Source of the DNA: an uncultured Garciella sp.
GTDB taxonomy: Bacteria; Bacillota; Clostridia; Eubacteriales; Garciellaceae
Direction: 5' to 3'
Assembly (NCBI GenBank): GCA_900555725.1
Contig: USMD01000069.1
Coordinates: 1-10,784 of the forward strand
Length of the DNA: 10,784 nucleotides
Both the position numbers and the translations under genes were made by a program. Shown in pieces: positions 1 to 5,653 of the stretch. Below the pieces are notes generated by a model that saw nothing but the letters and a program-made list of their open reading frames with translations, made no database searches and was not told where the DNA came from. Position 1 is the stretch's first letter, and the number at the start of each line of letters is the position of its first letter.

Positions 1-113
1 TTTTTACTCCAGCTGAAGCTTAGAAATCGTTATCCAGGGACATAGCTGCCGTTATCTCCCACTTTGATAGAAGGGGGAGTCTTACGGCAGGTAGTCATCG
101 GATAAAAAACGAT
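1..113. repeat. Dispersed structured element, copy A (5' end cut by window)
   Basis: The window opens inside this element. Positions 1-18 (TTTTTACTCCAGCTGAAG) match the 3' arm of a hairpin that is complete at 7170-7197. A long interrupted hairpin follows. TATCC (31-35) pairs with GGATA (100-104), GAC (39-41) with GTC (94-96), CTGCCGT (46-52) with ACGGCAG (84-90), and CTCCC (56-60) with GGGAG (75-79). ATCG (26-29) can also pair with CGAT (110-113). No protein-coding reading is evident. The shared first hairpin and the shared ATCGGATAAA-like tail link it to 4963-5044 and 7164-7254. It could be a non-coding RNA, a transcript-end structure or a miniature mobile element. The strand is undetermined; G-U pairs in the copy at 4963 favour + as the RNA sense. 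Confidence 0.6.
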
Positions 114-173
114 TAAAAAGTAAAGATTATTTAAAAATGTTCCATAAGACTGTTCCATTTATCATCTGCCTAT

Positions 174-196
174 TATAATAAAAATAGTGTTATAAT
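174..196 (+). promoter_or_regulatory. Probable birA promoter (extended -10)
   Basis: Two TATAAT hexamers lie just upstream of birA, at 174-179 and 191-196. The second is preceded by TGT (188-190), which makes an extended -10 and would start transcription about 17 bases before the birA start. Neither hexamer has a convincing TTGACA-like box 17 bases upstream, so the assignment rests on the -10 elements and their position. Confidence 0.45.
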
Positions 197-219
197 AGAG
201 GAAAAATTAAGAAGGTGAA

Positions 220-1212
220 ATGGTGAAGAAAAAGATAATACAGATATTAAAGGAAAATTCTACACAACCTGTTTCTGGAGAAAGATTAAGCCAATATTTA
301 AAGGTATCCCGTACAGCCATTTGGAAACAAATCAATCAGCTAAGACAAGAAGGATATGAAATTCAATCTTTACCCAGTAAAGGATATCTTCTAAAGGGCG
401 CGCCAGATATATTAAGTTCTACAGAGATTCAAAGTGGTCTTAAAACAAATATTATAGGAAATAAAATTATACATTTTGATTCTATAGATTCCACCAATGA
501 TAAGGCAAAAGAATATGCCCTACAAGGGATAAAAGAGGGTCTTGTTGTTACGGCAGAAGAACAAGTAAAAGGGAAAGGACGCAAAGGAAGGACTTGGGCA
601 TCTCCGAAGGGTACTGGAATTTGGATGTCCATTTTACTAAGGCCAGATATTCTTCCTTATCAAGCTCCGAAATTCACCTTATTAGCAGCGGTGGCGGTTG
701 TTAAATCCATTCGGGAAGAAACGGGATTATTAGCACAAATAAAGTGGCCTAATGATATTATTATCAATAAAAAAAAGGTATGTGGAATTCTTACAGAATT
801 GAATGCAGAATTAGATAGGATTAACTATATTATCCTTGGAATTGGAATAAATGTAAATCAGCAGAAGAAAGATTTTCCAGAGGAAGTAAAGAAACGAGCT
901 ATTTCATTATTTCAAGCAAAGGAAGAGAAAGTATCTCGCCAAAGTTTAGTAAGAAAGATTCTAGAAAGTCTAGAAAAATATTATTTAAATTTTATTAAGA
1001 AAGAGGATTTTTCTCCTGTGCTTGAAGAATGGAAACAATTTTCCTGTAATCTAGGAAGGGAAGTAAGAGCTATGTTAAAGGGAGAAGAAATCCGAGGAAT
1101 TGCTACAGATATTACAGAGGAAGGGGCATTACTTATTCGAACCCAAGAGGGGAAGCTAGTAGAGATTTCCTATGGAGATGTCTCTGTTCGAGGAATCTAT
1201 GACTATATATAG
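220..1212 (+). CDS. birA: Biotin--[acetyl-CoA-carboxylase] ligase / biotin repressor BirA
   Basis: This bifunctional enzyme activates biotin to biotinyl-AMP, transfers it to the biotin-acceptor lysine of carboxylases, and can repress biotin genes. The 330-residue protein has the full three-part layout. Residues 1-60 form a winged helix-turn-helix (VSRTAIWKQINQLR at 29-42). The catalytic domain carries STN (91-93), the biotinyl-AMP loop GKGRKGRTW (118-126), KWPND (175-179) and KKKVCGIL (184-191). A small C-terminal SH3-like domain starts near 280. The DNA-binding domain marks it as a group II, repressor-type BirA. The ATG at 220 has an AAGGTG Shine-Dalgarno very close by; the GTG at 223 is an equally good alternative that removes one residue. 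No biotin operon is in the window, so its targets lie elsewhere. The pantothenate/CoA genes begin 180 bases downstream from their own promoter. Confidence 0.96.
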   Translation: MVKKKIIQILKENSTQPVSGERLSQYLKVSRTAIWKQINQLRQEGYEIQSLPSKGYLLKGAPDILSSTEIQSGLKTNIIGNKIIHFDSIDSTNDKAKEYALQGIKEGLVVTAEEQVKGKGRKGRTWASPKGTGIWMSILLRPDILPYQAPKFTLLAAVAVVKSIREETGLLAQIKWPNDIIINKKKVCGILTELNAELDRINYIILGIGINVNQQKKDFPEEVKKRAISLFQAKEEKVSRQSLVRKILESLEKYYLNFIKKEDFSPVLEEWKQFSCNLGREVRAMLKGEEIRGIATDITEEGALLIRTQEGKLVEISYGDVSVRGIYDYI

Positions 1213-1258
1213 CCTTAAAAAGAATGTTAAATTTTTATAAATAAATTTTAAAAGTAAA

Positions 1259-1287
1259 TTGAAGTTTTCTATATACTTTGGTAAAAT
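1259..1287 (+). promoter_or_regulatory. Sigma-A promoter for panT
   Basis: TTGAAG (1259-1264) and TAAAAT (1282-1287) are separated by exactly 17 bases, and TGG just before the -10 makes it an extended type. The expected start near 1294 falls immediately before the first of the two hairpins at 1297-1381. The leader RNA would therefore consist almost entirely of those hairpins. Confidence 0.65.
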
Positions 1288-1296
1288 AAATGTAGT

Positions 1297-1381
1297 TTTG
1301 GCTGATATCCCTATGGGGAATTAGACAAATTGATATAGATGATTAAAAATTCGACTGGTATCCGAAGGGAGCTAGAACGGA
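1297..1381 (+). ncRNA. Tandem hairpins resembling the pan RNA motif
   Basis: Two similar hairpins lie in the panT leader. Hairpin 1 (1297-1329) pairs TTTG with CAAA, then CTGAT with ATTAG, then TCCC with GGGG. It has single mismatches G1301/A1325 and A1307/A1319. Hairpin 2 (1350-1381) pairs TTCG with CGGA, then CTGGT with GCTAG, then TCC with GGG, with mismatched A1354/A1376-A1377 and A1360/A1370. A-T at 1305/1321 corresponds to G-C at 1358/1372, a compensatory difference between the copies. The mismatched adenosines are conserved. This matches what is known of pan RNAs: a simple hairpin with unpaired adenosines, upstream of pantothenate genes in Firmicutes. The outer stem of hairpin 2 includes CGGA of the panT Shine-Dalgarno (1379-1384), so it could control translation. 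The family name is from memory and has not been tested against a covariance model. Confidence 0.6.
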
Positions 1382-1391
1382 GGGATAAAAA

Positions 1392-1916
1392 GTGCAAACA
1401 AAAACAAGAACAATTACAGTGACAGGAATGCTTGCGGCAATAGCCATTGTTTTAGGGGTCACACCATTAGGCTTGATTCCTGTACCAACGGTAGCAGGGA
1501 GAGCTACTATTATGCATATACCTGCTATTGTAGGAGCCATCTTAGAAGGGCCAAAAGTGGGGATGTTGGTAGGTTTTATTTTTGGATTGACTAGTTTTAT
1601 TACAACAGGCTCACCTTTAATTAAAAATCCTATTATTGCAATTGTACCGAGGATATTGATTGGACTATTTTCCTATTGGGGTTATAAATGGACAAAGAGC
1701 CCAGTAGTAGCAGCTATTATAGGGAGTTTAACCAATACAATTGGGGTAATGGGGTTGGCTGTAGTATTTGGACTCACTCCAGCGGCAGCAGCAATAGGAG
1801 TTGTTCTCACCCAAGGAATTCCCGAAGCAATTGTAGGAGCAATCATTACAGCAGTTGTAGTAAGACCTCTTAAAAAAATTCATGGTATAGATGGAAAGGT
1901 AAGTAGTAGCAGGTAG
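1392..1916 (+). CDS. panT: ECF transporter S component, pantothenate-specific (PanT)
   Basis: This is the substrate-binding membrane subunit of an energy-coupling-factor vitamin importer, probably for pantothenate (vitamin B5). It would use a shared EcfA/A'/T energizing module, which is not in this window. The 174-residue protein is almost entirely hydrophobic, with about six membrane segments. It has the S-component signature of an N-terminal small-residue stretch (MLAAIAIVLG), then PVPTVAGRATIMHIPAIVGA at about 31-50, and FGLTSF further on. A basic tail follows the last helix. The GTG start at 1392 is chosen because GGAGGG (1379-1384) lies 7 bases upstream and no better ATG exists. The pantothenate assignment rests on family resemblance, the pan-like leader and coaX next door. 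A terminator-like hairpin overlaps its 3' end. Another vitamin precursor as substrate is possible but less likely. Confidence 0.85.
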   Translation: MQTKTRTITVTGMLAAIAIVLGVTPLGLIPVPTVAGRATIMHIPAIVGAILEGPKVGMLVGFIFGLTSFITTGSPLIKNPIIAIVPRILIGLFSYWGYKWTKSPVVAAIIGSLTNTIGVMGLAVVFGLTPAAAAIGVVLTQGIPEAIVGAIITAVVVRPLKKIHGIDGKVSSSR

Positions 1917-1937
1917 CTAGTCTGCCTGCTTTATTTT
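1908..1937 (+). terminator. Intrinsic terminator or attenuator at the panT 3' end
   Basis: AGCAGGTAG (1908-1916) pairs with CTGCCTGCT (1922-1930) across a CTAGT loop, giving nine pairs with one G-U. TTATTTT follows. The stem uses the last panT codons and its stop. The T-run is interrupted, so termination may be partial, which would lower coaX expression relative to panT. No clear separate coaX promoter is visible. Confidence 0.5.
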
Positions 1938-1994
1938 ATGGTAAGAGTAAAATAGAGAGATTTGCAGAAATTATAAAGAATAAGAGGTGTCAAT

Positions 1995-2765
1995 ATGATA
2001 TTAGTATTCGATGTAGGAAATACCAATACAGTATTAGGAATATATCAAGGGAAAATACTAATAGAAAGTTTCCGAATTTCTACAGACAGTGATAAAACAT
2101 CTGATGAATATGGGATGCTTATTAACAATTTATTTCAGCATCATGGTTTAAATCTTCAAGAGATAGAAGCGGTGGTTGTTTCATCTGTTGTGCCTGATTT
2201 AATGCATTCCTTAGAACATATGGCCAGAAAATATTGTAGGGTGCAGCCCTTAGTCATTGGTCCAGGCACTAAAACAGGAATGAATATAAAATATGACAAT
2301 CCTAAAGAAGTTGGAAGCGATCGAATTGTTAATGGAGTAGCTGCCTATGAAAAATATGGTGGGCCAATTATTGTTGTAGATTTTGGGACAGCAACTACGT
2401 TTTGTTCTATTTCTGAAAAATGTGAGTACCAAGGTGGTGTGATTGCACCAGGTATTCGAGTATCTGCTGATGCTTTATTTGAAAAGGCAGCCAAATTACC
2501 TCGTATTAAAATTATAAAACCTTCTCAGGTGATTTGTAAAAATACCGTCAGCAGTATGCAAGCAGGAATGGTTTATGGATATGCAGGTTTAGTAGATGCC
2601 ATTGTTACAAGGATGAAAAAAGAAATGGGTAGTGAAAATATAACAGTTGTTGCCACTGGTGGATTGGCTAGATTAATTTCCACTGAATCAAAGGGGATAG
2701 ATATTGTAGATAGTACACTAACCTTAGAGGGATTAAGAATTATTTATGAGAGAAATAAAATATAA
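1995..2765 (+). CDS. coaX: Type III pantothenate kinase CoaX
   Basis: This cytoplasmic enzyme phosphorylates pantothenate with ATP, the first committed step of coenzyme A synthesis. The protein has 256 residues, the usual length for CoaX. It begins with the phosphate-binding DVGNTNT motif (D6), and carries GSDRIVN (107-113), the catalytic aspartate in VDFGTATTF (D129) and GGVIAPGI shortly after. These are the hallmarks of the acetate and sugar kinase fold of the type III family. That family is generally not feedback-inhibited by CoA and has a poor affinity for ATP. The ATG at 1995 follows AAGAGGTG with proper spacing. panT upstream would supply its substrate, so the two genes together form a pantothenate salvage and activation unit. 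dusB follows after only 26 bases. Confidence 0.96.
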   Translation: MILVFDVGNTNTVLGIYQGKILIESFRISTDSDKTSDEYGMLINNLFQHHGLNLQEIEAVVVSSVVPDLMHSLEHMARKYCRVQPLVIGPGTKTGMNIKYDNPKEVGSDRIVNGVAAYEKYGGPIIVVDFGTATTFCSISEKCEYQGGVIAPGIRVSADALFEKAAKLPRIKIIKPSQVICKNTVSSMQAGMVYGYAGLVDAIVTRMKKEMGSENITVVATGGLARLISTESKGIDIVDSTLTLEGLRIIYERNKI

Positions 2766-2791
2766 TATTTTCTTAAGGAGAGGGCTTGTTT

Positions 2792-3757
2792 ATGAAAATA
2801 GGAAATGTAAATATTGAAACCCCTGTTTTCTTAGCGCCAATGGCAGGGGTAACTGATTTGCCCTATCGTATTCTAGTAAAAGAACAAGGATGCGGTCTTT
2901 TATATACAGAGATGGTAAGTGCCAAGGGATTATTCTACCAAAATAAAAAAACTACAAATTTAATGGATATTGATCAAAAAGAAAAACCTATCGCCATTCA
3001 GATATTTGGATCAGATCCAGAGATTATAGGAGAGATTGTCCAAAGGTTAAACAATAGTCCCTTTCAAATCATAGATATTAATATGGGATGTCCTACTCCT
3101 AAAATTACCAAAAATGGAGATGGCTCAGCCTTAATGAAAAATCCCCGGCTAGCAGGTGAGATCATTAAAGCGGTGAGTCGAACCAGTAAAAAGCCTGTTA
3201 CTGTTAAAATGCGTAAGGGCTGGGATGAATCTTTGGTAAATGCAGTGGAAATGGCACAGATTGCTGAAAAAGTAGGGGCAAAGGCAGTAACCATCCATGG
3301 GAGAACTAGAGAACAATTCTACAGTGGACAAGCCGATTGGGATATTATAAGAGAAGTAAAGAAAAATATCTCCATTCCCGTAATAGGAAATGGAGATATT
3401 ATTTGTCCCCAAAAAGCTAAGGAAATGTTTGAGTATACAGGGTGTGATGCCATTATGATCGGTAGAGCAGCCCAGGGAAATCCATGGATCTTTAAAAGGG
3501 TAACCCATTACCTAAGAACTGGCGAGCTATTACCTGAGCCTACTCCAAGGGAAATTGTCTCCATGATGATTCGGCATATGGAAATGCTTGTACAATATAA
3601 AGGAGAAAGGGTAGGAATACGGGAAATGAGGAAGCATATTGCTTGGTATACAAAAGGCTTAAAAAATTCTACTAAACTTCGAAGTGAAACAAATAAGCTG
3701 CAAACCAAGGAAGAAATGGAAGGAATACTACAAGAATATCTAAATACCATAGAATAA
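2792..3757 (+). CDS. dusB: tRNA-dihydrouridine synthase, DusB family
   Basis: This FMN-dependent enzyme reduces specific uridines in the D-loop of tRNA to dihydrouridine. The 321-residue TIM-barrel protein opens with FLAPMAGVTDLPYR, which binds FMN. It has the catalytic cysteine C100 in NMGCP, the lysine-containing TVKMRKGWD, and TIHGRTREQFYSGQADW. Further on are VIGNGDI and the phosphate-binding MIGRAAQGNPWIF, followed by a helical C-terminal tRNA-binding domain. The ATG at 2792 is preferred because it gives the family's usual MKIGN-type start and follows AAGGAGAGGG (2775-2784). A TTG at 2786 in the same frame would add two residues but sits too close to the Shine-Dalgarno. The 26-base gap to coaX suggests co-transcription. 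A dusB gene near lysS and rRNA is common in Firmicutes. Confidence 0.95.
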   Translation: MKIGNVNIETPVFLAPMAGVTDLPYRILVKEQGCGLLYTEMVSAKGLFYQNKKTTNLMDIDQKEKPIAIQIFGSDPEIIGEIVQRLNNSPFQIIDINMGCPTPKITKNGDGSALMKNPRLAGEIIKAVSRTSKKPVTVKMRKGWDESLVNAVEMAQIAEKVGAKAVTIHGRTREQFYSGQADWDIIREVKKNISIPVIGNGDIICPQKAKEMFEYTGCDAIMIGRAAQGNPWIFKRVTHYLRTGELLPEPTPREIVSMMIRHMEMLVQYKGERVGIREMRKHIAWYTKGLKNSTKLRSETNKLQTKEEMEGILQEYLNTIE

Positions 3758-3812
3758 TTTGTTTTAAGGGTGAATATAAAAATAGAGGAACTAAATATAA
3801 GTTGGTGAGAAA

Positions 3813-4859
3813 ATGAATAAATTTGCGTTTCTGATCCATCCTATAGAAGTACAAGACTTTTATAAAAGATTTCCTCTATTAAAAAAAGCTCCTAGTATTC
3901 TCATGGAAAATTTAGCTACTACCATTTCCCCTTTTAAATTATCTCAAATAAAAGGAATTCAGACTCCTAAGGGAGAGATAGAAGGCTATTTTATTTTTGT
4001 CCCTTTTACAACAAGAAAAATATTTGAATTATCGGAAAAGAGAGTACTAAAGAAACTGTTAAAGGCTTGTAAAATAGCCCAGAGGCTAGAGGTAAATATC
4101 ATAGGATTAGGAGGTTTTACATCTACCATAGGAAATGAAGGGGTGATTTTGTCAGAAAATTTTTCTATTCCTATTACCACTGGGTACACCTATAGTGTAG
4201 TAACTGCTATTGATGGAATAAAAAAAGTAGTCCAAGGATTAGGAAAGGAATTTAAAGAATGTGAAATTTTAGTGGTTGGAGAGAATACTTCTATTAGCCA
4301 TGTAGTAGTAAGATATTTGGCTAGAGAAGCTAAGTATTTAACATTGGCATCAAAAAATAAAGAAAAATCTGAGGTCTTATTTGAAGAAATTCTTCAACAA
4401 ACAGGTACTGTGATTCATATTTCACAGGATATAGATTCTGCTATGAAACGAGGAGACATCCTATTTATTACAGATACCATAGATAACAGCCATTTAAAAT
4501 CTATAAAAAAAGAAGCCTTTATTTGTGATTTAAGCAATGATAAAAAGGTGACCATAGAATTAAAAAAATCGAGACAAGATTTATTTTTTGTGGATGGGGG
4601 AATATTAACATTGCCAACAGCAGTGGAACTAGGAGAGGATCTTGAAATTTCTTCTAATAGGTGTAGCCCATCCTTGGTAGAAACCATTTTACTTACTTTA
4701 GAGGAAAGATGGGAATGTTTTAGTTTGGGAAAAAAATTAGAATTAGAAAAAATGGATAGAATAAAAAAACTAGCTGAAGAAAATAATATCCAATTAACGG
4801 GGGTTTCTAGTCTTTATAAAGAAATTTTCTTTGGAAAAAGGAATTCGCTTGACAACTAA
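3813..4859 (+). CDS. Acyl-ACP reductase-like / predicted amino acid dehydrogenase family protein
   Basis: The 348-residue protein resembles the family that includes cyanobacterial long-chain acyl-ACP reductase; members in Firmicutes are often labelled shikimate dehydrogenase-like or predicted dehydrogenase. Shared features are IIGLGGFTSTIGN (96-108), TTGYTYS (122-128), a Rossmann-like segment starting ILVVGENTSIS (152-162), and the C-terminal block from RC (283-284) through FSLGK and KMDRIKKLAEENN. C284 sits where I recall the catalytic, acyl-accepting cysteine of the cyanobacterial enzyme. The nucleotide-binding turn is degenerate, with GENTSIS in place of a typical GxxGxxG, so cofactor use may differ. 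Length agrees with the family (about 340). The Shine-Dalgarno is modest (GGTGAG, 3804-3809). It follows dusB by 55 bases without a terminator. A promoter for the greA region overlaps its 3' end. The real substrate is unknown; acyl-thioester reduction is an inference. Confidence 0.7.
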   Translation: MNKFAFLIHPIEVQDFYKRFPLLKKAPSILMENLATTISPFKLSQIKGIQTPKGEIEGYFIFVPFTTRKIFELSEKRVLKKLLKACKIAQRLEVNIIGLGGFTSTIGNEGVILSENFSIPITTGYTYSVVTAIDGIKKVVQGLGKEFKECEILVVGENTSISHVVVRYLAREAKYLTLASKNKEKSEVLFEEILQQTGTVIHISQDIDSAMKRGDILFITDTIDNSHLKSIKKEAFICDLSNDKKVTIELKKSRQDLFFVDGGILTLPTAVELGEDLEISSNRCSPSLVETILLTLEERWECFSLGKKLELEKMDRIKKLAEENNIQLTGVSSLYKEIFFGKRNSLDN

Positions 4860-4877
4860 ATTTTTCTACATTATAAT
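4849..4877 (+). promoter_or_regulatory. Consensus sigma-A promoter upstream of greA-lysS
   Basis: TTGACA (4849-4854) and TATAAT (4872-4877) match consensus at all 12 positions with a 17-base spacer. The -35 box lies in the last codons of the preceding gene, whose stop is at 4857-4859. Transcription should start near 4884, giving greA a leader of about 270 bases. Such a strong site suggests high-level expression unless it is held back by structures downstream. Confidence 0.8.
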
Positions 4878-4893
4878 ACTATGCATATATAGA

Positions 4894-4931
4894 CATAACA
4901 GGTTCATTCTTGAATCGGTTATGTTTTATTT
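4894..4931 (+). terminator. Start-proximal hairpin with T-rich tail (possible attenuator)
   Basis: CATAAC (4894-4899) pairs with GTTATG (4918-4923), and GGTTCA (4901-4906) pairs with TGAATC (4911-4916) with one G-U. There is a single A/G mismatch between the two stems and a TTCT loop. TTTTATTT follows directly. It begins about 10 bases after the predicted start from 4849-4877, so it could truncate transcripts to about 45 bases or stabilise the 5' end. The stem is AT-rich, so its strength as a terminator is uncertain. Confidence 0.45.
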
Positions 4932-4962
4932 AAATTTTCTGTTGGTTTATCTCGATTATAAA

Positions 4963-5044
4963 CTAAGATTCAGTCCAGGTGGAGTTTTAACTCTATTTGA
5001 ACGTTTCACTCTGTGTAAGCGATCATCTAGCTATCGGATAAATG
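4963..5044 (+). repeat. Dispersed structured element, copy B
   Basis: This copy begins CTAAGATTCAG, nearly the same as CTTAGATTCAG in the copy at 7164. TTCAG plus GTGGAGT (4969-4985, interrupted by a short insertion reading TCCAG) pairs with ACTCTATTTGAA (4990-5001) around TTTA. Several pairs are G-U rather than Watson-Crick. The tail ATCGGATAAATG (5033-5044) matches the end of the other copies. Retained pairing through G-U implies that the structure is kept as RNA read on the + strand. The middle part is shorter than in the copy at 1-113. It sits in the greA leader and no protein is evident. Confidence 0.6.
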
Positions 5045-5073
5045 GGGGCATTGGGGTAAGGATTAGAATAAAA

Positions 5074-5115
5074 TATGAATAAATGAAGTAGCATACACAG
5101 GAAACTTTATTCATA
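5074..5115. repeat. Inverted repeat in the greA leader
   Basis: TATGAATAAA (5074-5083) and TTTATTCATA (5106-5115) are perfect 10-base inverted arms separated by 22 bases. The structure ends about 40 bases before the greA start. There is no T-run after it, so it is not a terminator. It may affect leader folding or bind a regulator. The arms are AT-rich, so chance is possible. Confidence 0.35.
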
Positions 5116-5154
5116 GATTATCTATTATATTTTATGGAGAAAAGGGGAATTAAA

Positions 5155-5640
5155 ATGGAAGATGCAAACAATAAAGAAGTTATATTAACATATGAAGGAT
5201 TACAAAGATTAGAAAAGGAACTGGAAGAATACAAAACAGTAAAGAGAAAAGAAGTAGCAGAAAGAATTAAACAAGCTTTAGCTTTTGGTGATATTAGTGA
5301 AAACTCTGAATATGATGAGGCAAAAAATGAACAAGCTTTTATCGAAGGTAGAATTGCGACCTTAGAGAATATGTTAAGAAAGGCAAGGGTCATTGATGAT
5401 GAAGATATCGCTACAGACGTTGTTGGCATAGGATCTAAGGTAATGGTAAAGGACTTAGAATATGACGATGAAGTAGAATATACCATCGTTGGATCAGCTG
5501 AAGCAGATCCGCTTGAACTAAAGATATCCAATGAATCTCCCGTAGGGAAAGCCCTTATTGGACATAAGGTTGATGAAGTGGTTGAAGTAGTAGTACCCGA
5601 TGGAGTATTGCAATATAAGATTATTGACATAAAAAAATAG
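5155..5640 (+). CDS. greA: Transcription elongation factor GreA
   Basis: GreA enters the secondary channel of RNA polymerase and stimulates cleavage of backtracked transcripts, so that stalled complexes resume. The 161-residue protein has the standard layout. An N-terminal coiled coil (about 1-75) has the acidic catalytic tip in GDISENSEYDEAK, then a C-terminal FKBP-like domain begins near VGIGSKVMV and contains SPVGKALIGHKVDEVV. An in-frame ATG at 5134 would add MEKRGIK. The ATG at 5155 is preferred because AAAAGGGGAA lies just upstream with good spacing and the resulting length matches the family (about 158). A long structured leader from a consensus promoter precedes it. lysS follows after 13 bases, so the two are almost surely co-transcribed, an arrangement common in clostridia. 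Confidence 0.96.
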   Translation: MEDANNKEVILTYEGLQRLEKELEEYKTVKRKEVAERIKQALAFGDISENSEYDEAKNEQAFIEGRIATLENMLRKARVIDDEDIATDVVGIGSKVMVKDLEYDDEVEYTIVGSAEADPLELKISNESPVGKALIGHKVDEVVEVVVPDGVLQYKIIDIKK

Positions 5641-5653
5641 TTTTGGAGGGATT

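Noticed and set aside
1..113. T-box leader or tRNA-like structure upstream of birA
   Set aside because: There is no T-box antiterminator sequence and no terminator before birA, and the fold is one long interrupted hairpin, not a cloverleaf. It matches the other two element copies instead.
150..219. BirA operator controlling birA itself
   Set aside because: I found no convincing paired half-sites of the BirA operator type here, only AT-rich promoter elements.
4831..5082. 83-codon + strand frame overlapping the end of the reductase-like gene and the greA leader
   Set aside because: It spans a perfect promoter, a hairpin and a dispersed element, has no good ribosome-binding site, and its product shows no recognisable family features.
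5134..5154. Longer greA start at ATG 5134
   Set aside because: The seven extra residues are not typical of GreA, the upstream sequence lacks a good Shine-Dalgarno, and AAAAGGGGAA sits ideally for ATG 5155.
5118..5630. 170-codon open frame on the - strand opposite greA
   Set aside because: It is serine- and threonine-rich, low in complexity, and fully antisense to a clear greA with all family motifs. It is a shadow frame.
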